From contig NZ_OEQH01000003.1 of assembly GCF_900240385.1 (NCBI RefSeq), positions 310,001-374,000 of the forward strand: a stretch of DNA of 64,000 bases. Reading direction: 5' to 3'. The translations under genes were made by a program, and so were the position numbers. The stretch's first letter is position 1, and each line of letters begins with the position of its first letter. This document shows positions 25,140 to 34,156 of this stretch, piece after piece. The notes beneath the pieces were generated by a model. The model ran no database searches and had not been told where the DNA came from. It saw nothing but the letters and a program-made list of their open reading frames with translations. This stretch comes from Clostridium minihomine (GTDB taxonomy: Bacteria; Bacillota; Clostridia; Oscillospirales; Acutalibacteraceae).

Positions 25140-25787
25140 ATGATCTGGCTGATTGTGTTACTGGGGATACTGGGTCTGATAGCGGTCCTTCTGGCAATTC
25201 CTGTTACCGTTCGCCTGTCTTTTGATAGTGAGCGCGGGTATAGCGGCAAGATTCAGTATTTATTTTTTAAATTTCGGCTGCCTCCGGAAGAAAAAGAAGA
25301 AAAGGTTCCTTCGAAAAGAAAAGAAAAGGAAGAGCCGGACGAAAAAAAGAAGGGAATTCGGGATATAATAAAGCAAAAAGGATTCTCGGGTTTTCTGGAT
25401 TTTATCGCTGAGCTGACTTCGATTGCAGGCGGCACGGCCAAACGCCTGATTTCACACATCCGGCTTAAGGAACTGAAAATCAAAGCTTTGGTTGCGGGGG
25501 AAGACGCAGCGTGTACCGCAGTGGCATACGGCGCGGTAAGCGCACTGGTTTATCCGATTGCCAGCACGTTTATCACCATAGGCAAATGTAAACACTATGA
25601 CGTATCGGTTACTCCGGATTTTGAAAGCGAAGAATCCAGCGCAAAGCTGTTTTTTCATGCGAGTGTTCGTTTGTTGTTTTTGGTAATTGCAGGGCTTTAT
25701 GCATTGCTTCGGTACGTCAAACGAATCATTCGCCAAAAGATGGAGCAGAATGCAAAAACAGAGCCTGTAACTGAAAACAGCAAATAA
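25140..25787 (+). CDS. DUF2953 membrane protein
   Basis: The 215-residue product has an N-terminal hydrophobic helix (about 1-22), a highly charged lysine/glutamate linker (about 55-85), a globular segment with RLKELKIKALVAGEDAACTA-type DUF2953 sequence, and a second hydrophobic helix near 180-195. ATG 25140 is preferred to the adjacent TTG 25137. In Firmicutes this gene is paired with ytfJ (ytfI-ytfJ in Bacillus), and the pair is linked to sporulation. Its molecular role is unknown. Confidence 0.8.
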   Translation: MIWLIVLLGILGLIAVLLAIPVTVRLSFDSERGYSGKIQYLFFKFRLPPEEKEEKVPSKRKEKEEPDEKKKGIRDIIKQKGFSGFLDFIAELTSIAGGTAKRLISHIRLKELKIKALVAGEDAACTAVAYGAVSALVYPIASTFITIGKCKHYDVSVTPDFESEESSAKLFFHASVRLLFLVIAGLYALLRYVKRIIRQKMEQNAKTEPVTENSK

Positions 25788-25816
25788 GGAAATATGAAAG
25801 AAAGCGGTGTATCAAA

Positions 25817-26245
25817 ATGAGCAATCATCCCATTGAAGGAATGATGGACACAACTTTAGAAAAAATCAAGCAGATGGTGGACGTAAATTCCATTATCGGT
25901 GATCCGATTACAGCGCCGGACGGAACAATTATTATTCCAATATCAAAAATATCTTACGGTTTTGGATCGGGTGGTTCCGATCTGCCTGAGAAAATTTCTT
26001 CCGATAAAAATCGATTCGGCGGCGGCGCGGCGGCCGGAATTACGATTCAGCCGGTGGCATTTCTGACTATTAGCGCCGGAAATGTGCGTATGATTCAGGT
26101 GGATCCTTATTATGGTTCCGTGGATCGGGTGATTGGCATGGTTCCCGAAGTGTTTGATAAGGTGAACGATATGATGGGGCAGCGAAAAGCGAAAAAAGCG
26201 GCTGAAAAAAGTGCATCAGACAAATTAAACGATCCGCAAATCTGA
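25817..26245 (+). CDS. ytfJ: GerW-family sporulation protein YtfJ
   Basis: The 142-residue protein shows the YtfJ hallmarks: a short N-terminal helix region, DPITAPDGTIIIPISKISYGFGSGG (about 33-56), a glycine-rich FGGGAAAGITIQPVAFL stretch and a VDRVIGMVPEVFDKV helix. Family members are made in the forespore and affect germination. It follows its usual partner DUF2953 by 30 bp. The acidic and basic tail is variable. Confidence 0.92.
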   Translation: MSNHPIEGMMDTTLEKIKQMVDVNSIIGDPITAPDGTIIIPISKISYGFGSGGSDLPEKISSDKNRFGGGAAAGITIQPVAFLTISAGNVRMIQVDPYYGSVDRVIGMVPEVFDKVNDMMGQRKAKKAAEKSASDKLNDPQI

Positions 26246-26395
26246 GGCGTAGCGCTTTAAAAATGAAAACGATGCTCTAAAAGAATGTATTGCTATCCGT
26301 TTAAATTTTCTGCTATTTTGATATAAAAGTTTTTTGTTGCGGTAGAAACAGACAAAATTTTGATCTTTTCAAAAACCGCTCTAATAAACTGGCGT

Positions 26396-26420
26396 CTGCC
26401 TGCATACTATTAGCAGGCAG
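26396..26420 (+). promoter_or_regulatory. Hairpin at the dacF-type gene start
   Basis: An 8-bp perfect inverted repeat (CTGCCTGC and complement) around a 9-base loop ends four bases before the ATG at 26424 and includes its ribosome site. It could limit translation if it lies in the mRNA. The loop also contains CATACTA, similar to the -10 of forespore sigma promoters, but no good -35 is visible. Confidence 0.45.
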
Positions 26421-26423
26421 GTG

Positions 26424-27587
26424 ATGAGTTTGTTAAAAAGAATTATGACAGTGCTGCTTTCGATACTGTTTCTTTCGTCGGCAGTTCCCATGGTATCAGC
26501 AGAGGAACATCAGAAGGCACCAGACGGTACCCCCGTTGTTTCTGCTCATTCGGCGGTGTTGATCGATGCCTATAGCGGAAAAGTGCTGTTCGCAAAGCAG
26601 GAATCGGAACGACTGCCTATGGCCAGCACCACGAAGATTATGACGGCTTTGTTGGCTTTGGAAACAGCAGCAGTAAAAGATCCGGTGGTTACGGTTACCG
26701 ATGAAATGGTTCGGGTGGAAGGTTCTTCCATGGGATTGATGCCGGGCAACAAAATAAAGCTCAGCGATTTAGCGTCGGGCATGATGATGGTTTCAGGCAA
26801 CGACGCGGCGAACACCACCGCCATAGCTGTGGCGGGTAACGCACCGGAATTTGCCAAGCTGATGAATGCCCGTGCCAAAGAAATCGGGATGAAGAATACC
26901 AATTTTGTCACCCCCTCTGGCCTGGATGCCGAAGGGCATTATTCCACTGCTTATGATATGGCGCTTTTGGGGGCAGAAGCTCTTAGCAATAATCAGTTTG
27001 CAGGGATTGTGTCTCAAAAACAGATCAGTGTAAAATTTATTAATCCGGATCAAACCATCCGGTATGGAAATCATAACAGGCTTTTAAGCCTTTACCCAGA
27101 TTCTATTGGAATCAAAACCGGCTTTACCAAAAAGGCAGGGCGCTGCTTGGTCAGCGCGGCCGAACGCAATGGGGTAAAGTTGGTGGCGGTAACTTTGAAT
27201 GCACCGAATGACTGGGATGATCATGAAAAACTGTATGACTACGGATTTTCTTTGTTATCCCCTTTTACCCCTGATACTTCACTGTTTGACCTGAAAGTAC
27301 CCGTAGTGGGTGGCATGGTAGACTCAATGTCGGTTGTTCCCGGTGCAGTGGAGCAAATCTCATTAACCAAAGAAGAAGCGGAACAGGTTAAGCTGACGGT
27401 GGAACTGCCCCGCTTTGTTTACGCACCGGTAAGAGCCGGAGAAATGGTTGGAACAGCCCGTTACCGTTTGGGCAATGAAACGGTTTTGGAAATCCCTCTT
27501 TTAGCACAGCAGGCAGCAGATTGTCCTCAGCTGCCCAAAACGAAGCTGCAAAAGATATGGGATGGAATAAAAGCATTATTTCAATAA
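26424..27587 (+). CDS. D-alanyl-D-alanine carboxypeptidase (DacF/DacB type)
   Basis: The 387-residue protein has a signal peptide (about 1-26, ending VSA) and the PBP5 motifs STTK (68-71), SGN (124-126) and KTG (231-233). The catalytic domain is followed by the usual C-terminal beta domain. It lies between ytfJ and an RsuA-family gene, the place where Bacillus and Clostridium carry a sporulation DD-carboxypeptidase, so a role in spore cortex or forespore wall is likely but inferred. The exact start is uncertain among GTG 26421, ATG 26424 and TTG 26430. Confidence 0.9.
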   Translation: MSLLKRIMTVLLSILFLSSAVPMVSAEEHQKAPDGTPVVSAHSAVLIDAYSGKVLFAKQESERLPMASTTKIMTALLALETAAVKDPVVTVTDEMVRVEGSSMGLMPGNKIKLSDLASGMMMVSGNDAANTTAIAVAGNAPEFAKLMNARAKEIGMKNTNFVTPSGLDAEGHYSTAYDMALLGAEALSNNQFAGIVSQKQISVKFINPDQTIRYGNHNRLLSLYPDSIGIKTGFTKKAGRCLVSAAERNGVKLVAVTLNAPNDWDDHEKLYDYGFSLLSPFTPDTSLFDLKVPVVGGMVDSMSVVPGAVEQISLTKEEAEQVKLTVELPRFVYAPVRAGEMVGTARYRLGNETVLEIPLLAQQAADCPQLPKTKLQKIWDGIKALFQ

Positions 27588-27617
27588 TAACGAAGCAATT
27601 CAGTAAGGAAGTAACCT

Positions 27618-28433
27618 ATGGCAAAAGATGTTAGACTGCAAAAAATGATGGCAGACAGCGGTATCGCCTCCCGCAGAAAAGCAGAAGAAATGATTGCCGC
27701 CGGCGCAGTGCGGGTAAACGGTGTGGTGGCAAAGATTGGCGATAAGGTCGATCCGCAAAAAGATAAAGTGACGGTTCACGGGAGGAATGTGACCAAACGC
27801 ACCCGGAATGTTTATGTTATGCTGCATAAGCCCCGTGGTTTTATTACCACAATGAGCGATGAAATGGAACGAAAATGTGTGGCGGAACTGGTCAGCGAAG
27901 TGCCCGAGCGAATTTATCCGGTGGGCCGGCTGGACCGGGAATCCGAAGGCCTTCTTCTGATGACAAATGACGGTGACTTTGCCAATGCGATGACGCACCC
28001 TTCTATGCATGTTCCAAAAACATACCGCGTTACGGTGCGCCCCGGTGTTACCGAAGATCAACTGACCCAAATTGCGGTTGGCATTGTGATTGATGGCCAA
28101 AAAACAGCGCCTGCCAATGTTCATGTTATTTCTGAAGAGCCGGGCAGGGTTGTGCTGGAAATTGTATTATACGAAGGCCGTAACCGTGAAATTCGCAAAA
28201 TGTGCGAAGCGTTGGGGCTGGAGGTTGCACGCTTAAAGCGGACTGCCATTGGCCCGGTGCGAATGGGTATGCTGCAGCCCGGCCAGTGGCGAAATCTGAC
28301 TGGGGAAGAGGTTAAGCGCCTGATGACTGCAGCCAAAGCAGACAAAGCTGCCGCACAACCCAAAGCAGAGGGAAAAGCCCCTGTGCGGGCATCGGCCCGA
28401 AAAGGCGGCGGCTCCCCCCAAAAGAGATATTAA
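27618..28433 (+). CDS. rluB: RsuA/RluB-family pseudouridine synthase
   Basis: The 271-residue protein has an N-terminal S4 domain (RLQKMMADSGIASRRKAEEMI) and the RsuA catalytic core, with catalytic Asp in GRLDRESEGLLLMTNDG (about 113-129) and a later EGRNREIRKMCEALG motif. By family it makes pseudouridine in 23S rRNA, probably at position 2605. The C-terminal 45 residues are lysine/alanine-rich and likely disordered. It ends the run from the site-2 protease gene and is followed by a terminator. Confidence 0.9.
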   Translation: MAKDVRLQKMMADSGIASRRKAEEMIAAGAVRVNGVVAKIGDKVDPQKDKVTVHGRNVTKRTRNVYVMLHKPRGFITTMSDEMERKCVAELVSEVPERIYPVGRLDRESEGLLLMTNDGDFANAMTHPSMHVPKTYRVTVRPGVTEDQLTQIAVGIVIDGQKTAPANVHVISEEPGRVVLEIVLYEGRNREIRKMCEALGLEVARLKRTAIGPVRMGMLQPGQWRNLTGEEVKRLMTAAKADKAAAQPKAEGKAPVRASARKGGGSPQKRY

Positions 28434-28474
28434 ACCGCTATTCTAAAGTGTTTTGATAAAATGGTTTTGGTTTT

Positions 28475-28510
28475 GCCACAGGATATATCAGGATCCTGTG
28501 GCTTTCTTTT
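28475..28510 (+). terminator. Intrinsic terminator after rluB
   Basis: A 10-bp perfect stem (GCCACAGGAT and complement) with an 8-base loop is followed by TTTCTTTT. Confidence 0.9.
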
Positions 28511-28581
28511 CTGGTCGAATCCAATTTGGTTTTTGTCAGATTTTTAACCAGTCAAAACGACGTTTTTTTCCTGTATTACAC

Positions 28582-28610
28582 TTGTTATTCCAATGGGAAT
28601 ACAGTATAAT
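28582..28610 (+). promoter_or_regulatory. Promoter for the carboxyltransferase operon
   Basis: TTGTTA and a perfect TATAAT are separated by 17 bases, 158 bp before the first start. The 334 bp between rluB and the operon otherwise hold the rluB terminator, a short ACCAAG/CTTGGT hairpin just after this -10 box (28614-28639) and AT-rich sequence with a second possible -10 near 28711. Confidence 0.6.
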
Positions 28611-28767
28611 AATACCAAGTATTTATTTTTATTCTTGGTTTTGCTTCTGCTGAATTTACCACACATCAGCGGCGGGCGGCTTATTCTATCGTAAGTCGTT
28701 TTTTTTATGATAAAATCATGATGAAATGAAAACCAGATATATTGCAAAGGAATGGAGGAACAAAAAC

Positions 28768-30126
28768 ATGAGTGTTGTCAGCAATAAAGAATTGCTACAA
28801 AGCTCTCGCGATGCTGTCAAGAGTAAAAAAGTGTACAAGCGCATTTCCCTCTTGGTGGATGAAGGCTCCTTTCAGGAATTGGATGCTTATGCCAAGTCTG
28901 CGGATCATGCAGCGGAGGCTGTAACGGGCTTTGGGTATGTTGACGGGATGCCGGTATATGTTTTCGCTCAGGACAGTGAAGTAGACGGGGGCGCCATGTC
29001 CAAGGTGCAGGCTTACAAGATCAGAAAGCTGTATGATTTAGCTCTGAAAACCGGTACGCCCATCGTGGGGATTTATGATTCCGTGGGGGGACGTCTGACA
29101 GAAGGCGCCGAACTTTTGGCGGCTTACGGAGAGATTTTGCAGAAAAGCAATAATTTGTCTGGTGTAGTTCCTCAAATTTCTGTAGTGTTGGGTCCTTGTG
29201 TAGGCACATCTGCTTTAATCGCAGCGGGTGCGGATTTTGTGATTATGTCAAAAGACGCGGTTCTGACTTTAGAAACCGGTGATGCAGATGGTTCTGCGCA
29301 GGTCAACTCCCAGAAGGGCATGGCTCATTTGGTGGAGAAAACCGAAGAAGACGCCATTCAAAAGGCACGTTTGCTGGTGGGGCGTCTGCCTTCCAATAAC
29401 CTTGCTCTTGCCCCGGATTCGGATGTTTTGAAAGCGGGTGCAAACGCAGAACTGGAAGAAGGCATGGGCGTTGTCGATGTCATTCAGGCTGTTGTGGATG
29501 AGGGAAGCTTTATCGAGGTAAGTCCGGAATATGGCACTTCTGCCATTGCCGGGTTGGCTTTAATCAATGGCATTTCGGTCGGCGTTATCGGCTATCGTGA
29601 TGTGGTGGGTTCCTATTGCTGCAACAAGGCAGCACGGCTTGTGCGCTTCTGCGATGCATTTTCTTTGCCCCTGATTACCATTGTGGATGCCGATAAGTTT
29701 GCGTCTTTAAGAGAGGCCGCAAAGCTGTCGGGTGCATATTCTGAAGCCACTACCATTAAGATTACCGTGATTACCGGTCAGGCTGTGGGTGCATTTTACA
29801 TTGCCACTGCCGGTCGCGGAGCCAATGCAGATGTCACGCTGGCATGGACCAGCGCAGTCGTATCTCCGATTTCTCCTGCTGCTGCGGCACTGTTCCAGTC
29901 CGGCGGCGAACTGGCTGGCTCTGAAAATCCCATTGAGGATCGCAAACAGCTGATTGAAGACTATAAAACAACAAAGGCTTCGCCCTTTGCGGCCGCTGCC
30001 GACGGATATATTGAAGATATTATCCTGCCGGGTGAAACTCGTGAAAGACTGATAACCCAGTTGGAATTGCTGGCAGGCAAACGTGTTTCCACTTTGCCGA
30101 AAAAGCACAGCAATCTTCCTGTGTGA
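28768..30126 (+). CDS. Divergent acyl-CoA carboxyltransferase subunit (MmdA/12S-like)
   Basis: The start at 28768 follows GGAGG. The 452-residue protein has the two crotonase-fold halves of biotin-dependent acyl-CoA carboxyltransferases: DGGAMSKVQAYKIRKLYDLA (73-92), VGGRLTEG (106-113, in place of the usual GGARIQEG), VVPQISVVLGPCVG, and KAARLVRFCDAF in the second half. It is about 60 residues shorter than MmdA-type subunits, and the stretch after IVDADKF appears to lack the family's long glycine-rich EYGG loop. It forms an operon with a biotin carrier and a 5S-like subunit. The acyl-CoA substrate is unknown, and catalytic competence needs proof. Confidence 0.75.
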   Translation: MSVVSNKELLQSSRDAVKSKKVYKRISLLVDEGSFQELDAYAKSADHAAEAVTGFGYVDGMPVYVFAQDSEVDGGAMSKVQAYKIRKLYDLALKTGTPIVGIYDSVGGRLTEGAELLAAYGEILQKSNNLSGVVPQISVVLGPCVGTSALIAAGADFVIMSKDAVLTLETGDADGSAQVNSQKGMAHLVEKTEEDAIQKARLLVGRLPSNNLALAPDSDVLKAGANAELEEGMGVVDVIQAVVDEGSFIEVSPEYGTSAIAGLALINGISVGVIGYRDVVGSYCCNKAARLVRFCDAFSLPLITIVDADKFASLREAAKLSGAYSEATTIKITVITGQAVGAFYIATAGRGANADVTLAWTSAVVSPISPAAAALFQSGGELAGSENPIEDRKQLIEDYKTTKASPFAAAADGYIEDIILPGETRERLITQLELLAGKRVSTLPKKHSNLPV

Positions 30127-30178
30127 TTTAGATAACAGGACGTTTTATTTCCTATTTTTATGAAAAGGGGTACCGAAA

Positions 30179-30589
30179 ATGAAGAATTTAAAAATCACCG
30201 TAAACGGTGTTGCTTATAACGTTCAGGTAGAAGAAACTACCGCTTCCGCGCCTGTGGCCCCGGCCCCGGTGGCTGCTCCTGCTCCGGCTCCCGCGCCCGC
30301 ACCTGTTGCGGCTCCTGCTCCGGCTCCGGCTGCACCGAAAGCTGCAGCTCCGAAAGCCGCTGCTCCCGCTGGCGGTGCCAACAGTGTAAATGCGCCCATG
30401 CCCGGCACAATTCTCAGCATTTCGGCAACTGTCGGTCAGGCTGTGAAAAAGGGTCAGGTGCTTTTGATTCTGGAAGCAATGAAGATGGAAAACGAGATTA
30501 TGTCGCCTCAGGATGGCGTTATCGCAGGAATTCACGTTGCGAAAGGGGAAGCCGTGAATCCGGGAACTCCCCTCGTATCCTTCCAGTAA
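30179..30589 (+). CDS. Biotin carboxyl carrier protein (1.3S/MmdC-like)
   Basis: The 136-residue protein has a short N-terminal strand, an alanine/proline linker (about 21-64) and a biotinyl domain ending in the EAMKMEN motif with the biotin-accepting Lys102. It shuttles carboxyl groups between the two carboxyltransferases encoded on either side. The linker length and domain order match carrier subunits of transcarboxylase and sodium-pumping decarboxylases. The start follows AAAGGGG. Confidence 0.93.
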   Translation: MKNLKITVNGVAYNVQVEETTASAPVAPAPVAAPAPAPAPAPVAAPAPAPAAPKAAAPKAAAPAGGANSVNAPMPGTILSISATVGQAVKKGQVLLILEAMKMENEIMSPQDGVIAGIHVAKGEAVNPGTPLVSFQ

Positions 30590-30604
30590 GGGAGGCGGAG
30601 AATC

Positions 30605-32005
30605 ATGGTTAAAAAAATTGGAATTACCGAAACCGTTCTGCGTGACGCCCATCAGTCGCTGATTGCCACCAGAATGCCCATTGAAGATATGATCCCGATC
30701 CTGCCCAAGATGGATCAGGTCGGTTTTCATTCCTTAGAGTGCTGGGGCGGAGCCACTTTTGACTCTTGCCTGCGCTTTTTGAACGAAGATCCCTGGGACA
30801 GACTGCGCACCATTCGCCGTTTGTGCCCGAACACTAAACTGCAAATGCTGTTCCGCGGCCAGAATATGCTGGGTTACCGCCACTATGCCGATGATGTTCT
30901 GGACTATTTTGTGCAGCGCACCGTGGCAAATGGCATTGATATCATCCGTATTTTTGACGCGCTGAACGACCTTCGCAATTTGGAGCGTGCCATCAAGGCG
31001 GCCAAAAAAGAAGGCGCTCATGCTCAGGTGGGTATCTCTTATACCACCGGGCCTGTCTTTACCAATGAATATTTTGTAGATTATGCAAAGCGTATTCAGG
31101 AAGCCGGAGCCGACTCTATCTGCATTAAGGATATGGCTGCTCTTTTGACTCCTTACAAAACAGAGGAACTGGTAAAGGCGTTGAAATCTGCTGTTGATCT
31201 GCCGATTCAGCTGCATACCCACTATACTTCTGGCCTTGCGTCCATGTGTGCTATCAAAGGTGTGGAAGCGGGCGTCGATTTTGTGGACACCGCGATGTCC
31301 CCGCTGGCTCTGGGCACGTCTCATGCACCCACAGAGTCCATTGTGGCGGCGTTCCAGGGAACAGAGTATGACACCGGGCTGGATCTGGTTCTGCTCAACG
31401 AAATCCGTGAATATTTCATGACCCTTCGGGAGAAATATATTGCAAACGGACTTTTGGATCCCCAGATGCTTGCTACCAACACCAAGGCGCTTTTGTATCA
31501 GGTTCCCGGCGGCATGTTGTCTAACCTGCTTTCTCAGCTGAAACAGGCCGGAAAAGCTGACCAGCTGGAAGAAGTTATGGCCGAAATTCCGCGTGTTCGT
31601 CAGGATTCCGGTTACCCGCCTTTGGTAACACCCACTTCTCAGATTGTGGGTACTCAGGCGGTGTTCAACGTGATTACCGGCGAGCGTTATAAAATGTGCA
31701 CCAAGGAATTTAAGGATATGGTAGCCGGAAAGTACGGAAAAACGCCGATGCCGATTGATCCTGCTTTCCGCAAAAAGATTATTGGCGACACAGAAGTAAT
31801 TGATTGCCGCCCCGCTGATTTGCTGGAGCCGGAGCTGGAAACTCTGCGCAAAGAAGCGGCTCAATGGACGGAGCAGGAAGAGGACGTTTTGTCCTATGCC
31901 CAGTTCCCCAAAGTAGCAGAGGATTTCTTCAAAAGGCGCCGTGACGCGAAGTACGGCATCAACAGCCAGTACGCCAATGAGGAAAAACAGGTTCATCCTG
32001 TTTGA
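30605..32005 (+). CDS. Oxaloacetate/pyruvate carboxyltransferase subunit (OadA N-domain, 5S-like)
   Basis: The 466-residue protein has the pyruvate carboxyltransferase TIM barrel: RDAHQSLIATRM near the start, the catalytic lysine in CIKDMAALL (about 178-186), metal-binding QLHTHYTSG, then the conserved PYC-OADA region. It stops before any biotin domain, unlike full OadA, because the carrier is a separate gene. It transfers carboxyl between biotin and pyruvate/oxaloacetate. No membrane beta subunit (OadB/MmdB) follows, so a soluble transcarboxylase is the simplest reading. Confidence 0.88.
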   Translation: MVKKIGITETVLRDAHQSLIATRMPIEDMIPILPKMDQVGFHSLECWGGATFDSCLRFLNEDPWDRLRTIRRLCPNTKLQMLFRGQNMLGYRHYADDVLDYFVQRTVANGIDIIRIFDALNDLRNLERAIKAAKKEGAHAQVGISYTTGPVFTNEYFVDYAKRIQEAGADSICIKDMAALLTPYKTEELVKALKSAVDLPIQLHTHYTSGLASMCAIKGVEAGVDFVDTAMSPLALGTSHAPTESIVAAFQGTEYDTGLDLVLLNEIREYFMTLREKYIANGLLDPQMLATNTKALLYQVPGGMLSNLLSQLKQAGKADQLEEVMAEIPRVRQDSGYPPLVTPTSQIVGTQAVFNVITGERYKMCTKEFKDMVAGKYGKTPMPIDPAFRKKIIGDTEVIDCRPADLLEPELETLRKEAAQWTEQEEDVLSYAQFPKVAEDFFKRRRDAKYGINSQYANEEKQVHPV

Positions 32006-32191
32006 TAGCCGCCGAATTTCCGGGGAATCCTGATGACCCGGGGGTTTATAGCCATAGTGTGTGGCAATTGCTTTGCAGAGTGATTGCAAAGGCATTCTAA
32101 AGGCACAAACCGTATCCTTTTGGGGTATGAACAGGCACTGCCTGTTTTGAAGGTACAAAGTATTTTCAAGTTCGGTGTTTCTATCGTTTGT

Positions 32192-32238
32192 AATAACAGT
32201 CCCAAGGCCTGTGTCAGGCTTGGGACTGTTATTCCTTT
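32192..32238 (+). terminator. Terminator after the carboxyltransferase operon
   Basis: An AATAACAGTCCCAAG arm pairs with its complement 12 bases later, the stem extending inward with one bulged base, and is followed by CCTTT. It lies in the 360-bp gap to yicC, which otherwise holds a CTTTGCA/TGCAAAG dyad near 32070-32092 and the yicC promoter; I see no gene there. Confidence 0.75.
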
Positions 32239-32274
32239 GCTGTGCTTTTTCTTTGAAGGAAAAAGCGGTGAAGG

Positions 32275-32303
32275 TTGCAATTGTGTAATAAAACTGGTAA
32301 AAT
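32275..32303 (+). promoter_or_regulatory. Promoter for the yicC-remA-gmk operon
   Basis: TTGCAA and TAAAAT with exactly 17 bases spacing lie 63 bp before yicC. Confidence 0.6.
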
Positions 32304-32365
32304 GAAGTGATAATATTTTGAAAGCGCGAGCTTTCGTAATCTTACTAACGTTGGGATGATACGCC

Positions 32366-33244
32366 ATGATAAAAAGTATGACGGGGTATGGCCGGGCGGA
32401 AGGGACCCTGGATGGGCGATACATCATAGTCGAAATCAAATCGGTGAACCATCGGTATTTTGAATTCAACTCAAAAGTCACACGGGGTTACTCTTTTTTG
32501 GATGAAAAATTAAAGTCTTATTTGCAAAAAAGAATCTCCCGGGGAAAAGTAGATGTGTTTGTTTCCATTGAAACGTTGCAGGATGCAGATGCACAGGTTC
32601 TTGTCAATCATTCTGTGGCTGCGGGTTATTTAAATGCTTTAAAAGAACTGCGGGATACTTATGGGCTGAAAGACGACATTACCGTAATGGGCCTTTCCCG
32701 GTACAGTGACATTTTCACGGTGCACCGCACACCAGAAGATGAAGACCAAATTTGGGCAAGCGTGTCTCAAATTGCAGAGCAGGCGATGGAACAGCTGCTG
32801 CAAATGCGCGAGCTGGAAGGCAGCCGTTTGAAGGCAGATATCGCCCGCAGAGCCGGGACAATCATTTCCTTGGTGGATGCGGTGGAAGAACGATCCCCTG
32901 TTACGGTGCAGGAATACCAGCAAAAGCTGCTGACGCGTCTTCTGGATTTGCTGCATGACAGCAACATTGAAGAGCAGCGGGTGCTGACCGAAGCTGCAAT
33001 TTTTGCAGATAAAATTGCTGTGGCAGAAGAAACCGTCCGTCTGCGCAGTCATTTTGATCAATTGAATTTAATGCTGGAATCCTCTGAAGCGATTGGCAGA
33101 AAGCTGGATTTTCTCGTGCAGGAAATGAACCGGGAAACCAATACCATCGGTTCCAAGGCGTCTGATTCTCAGATTGCCTATATGGTGGTTGATATGAAAG
33201 CGGAAATTGAAAAAATCAGAGAACAGATTCAAAATATCGAATAG
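32366..33244 (+). CDS. yicC: YicC/YloC-family endoribonuclease
   Basis: The 292-residue protein begins with [12 protein letters not shown] and has [13 protein letters not shown], the YicC N-terminal signature, and ends with the conserved REDxNTIGSKA-type sequence (here [14 protein letters not shown]) followed by [15 protein letters not shown]. Family members cut RNA (YicC in E. coli). It opens the cluster yicC-remA-gmk-rpoZ that is conserved from Bacillus to Clostridia. There is no clear ribosome site directly before the ATG. Confidence 0.92.
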   Translation: MIKSMTGYGRAEGTLDGRYIIVEIKSVNHRYFEFNSKVTRGYSFLDEKLKSYLQKRISRGKVDVFVSIETLQDADAQVLVNHSVAAGYLNALKELRDTYGLKDDITVMGLSRYSDIFTVHRTPEDEDQIWASVSQIAEQAMEQLLQMRELEGSRLKADIARRAGTIISLVDAVEERSPVTVQEYQQKLLTRLLDLLHDSNIEEQRVLTEAAIFADKIAVAEETVRLRSHFDQLNLMLESSEAIGRKLDFLVQEMNRETNTIGSKASDSQIAYMVVDMKAEIEKIREQIQNIE

Positions 33245-33267
33245 TCATTCTTAGGAGGAAACACAGC

Positions 33268-33543
33268 ATGAGGCTTATTAACATTGGTTTTGGCAATATG
33301 GTGTCTGCCAATCGCCTGGTGGCTATTGTCAGTCCCGAGTCAGCGCCGATTAAGCGCATTATACAGGACGCCAAAGAACGGGGCACTTTAATTGACGCGA
33401 CTTATGGCCGGCGCACCCGGGCAGTCATTGTAACAGATAGCGACCACGTTATCTTGTCGGCGGTTCAACCCGAAACGGTTGCAAACCGGCTCAATGACCG
33501 GGATGAAGACATGGCTGATGAGGAGCTGGATGAGAATGACTAA
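33268..33543 (+). CDS. remA: RemA-family regulator (DUF370)
   Basis: The 91-residue protein starts [30 protein letters not shown]-like, the RemA signature, with a conserved [19 protein letters not shown] stretch. In Bacillus RemA is a DNA-binding activator of biofilm and osmoprotection genes. The last 12 residues are acidic. It follows AGGAGG and overlaps the gmk start by 8 bp. Confidence 0.93.
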   Translation: MRLINIGFGNMVSANRLVAIVSPESAPIKRIIQDAKERGTLIDATYGRRTRAVIVTDSDHVILSAVQPETVANRLNDRDEDMADEELDEND

Positions 33544-34156
33544 AGGATTAATGGTGGTGTTTTCGGGGCCTTCGGGTGTTGGAAAAGATACGGTGCTTCG
33601 GGCATTGCTTGCTCAGGAGGACAGTGTCAAGCTGTCTGTTTCGGCTACAACCCGTTCCCCGCGCCCCGGCGAACAGGATGGACGGGATTATTATTATGTA
33701 ACCCGTGAACAATTTCAGACAATGATCGAGAATGGCGAAGTGCTGGAGCATGCCGAATATTGCGGCAACTATTATGGTACTCCTTTGGGTCCCATTCAGG
33801 AATGGCAGGGAAAAGGATATGATGTCATTCTAGAAATCGAGGTACAGGGCGGCGCCCAGATCAAAGAAAAAAATCCGGACTGTGTCAGTGTGTTTTTGCT
33901 GCCGCCTTCGCTGGAAGTTTTAGAATCCCGCCTGCGGGACAGGGCTTCAGACAGCGAAGATGTGATAGAAAAACGCCTGACGGCGGCCTGCGACGAAATT
34001 CAGCAGGCACGAAATTATGATTATTTAATTGTGAATGATACGGTAGAACATGCGGTGGAGCAAATTCGTGCGATTCTTTGTGCAGAAAAACTTCGTTTTC
34101 ACCGTGCCGATTCTAATATTGAAAGGATGCTGAATTATGCTAAGACCATCTCCTGA
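33536..34156 (+). CDS. gmk: Guanylate kinase
   Basis: The start at 33536 lies inside remA, behind GAGGAGCTGG; longer upstream options are rejected. The 206-residue enzyme phosphorylates GMP to GDP. It shows the P-loop GPSGVGKD (11-18), [18 protein letters not shown] for GMP binding, and [12 protein letters not shown]. It overlaps rpoZ by 20 bp. Confidence 0.96.
   Translation: MTKGLMVVFSGPSGVGKDTVLRALLAQEDSVKLSVSATTRSPRPGEQDGRDYYYVTREQFQTMIENGEVLEHAEYCGNYYGTPLGPIQEWQGKGYDVILEIEVQGGAQIKEKNPDCVSVFLLPPSLEVLESRLRDRASDSEDVIEKRLTAACDEIQQARNYDYLIVNDTVEHAVEQIRAILCAEKLRFHRADSNIERMLNYAKTIS

Noticed and set aside
28614-28639. Terminator-like ACCAAG/CTTGGT hairpin as an attenuator
   Set aside because: It starts only four bases after the -10 box, so the transcript would begin inside the stem.
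30734-32158. 474-codon open frame on the minus strand opposite the 5S-like gene
   Set aside because: It is the shadow of a well-supported gene on the plus strand, lacks a ribosome site and has no family-like motifs.
32084-32305. 73-codon plus-strand frame between the carboxyltransferase operon and yicC
   Set aside because: It runs through the terminator stem and the yicC promoter and has no ribosome site.
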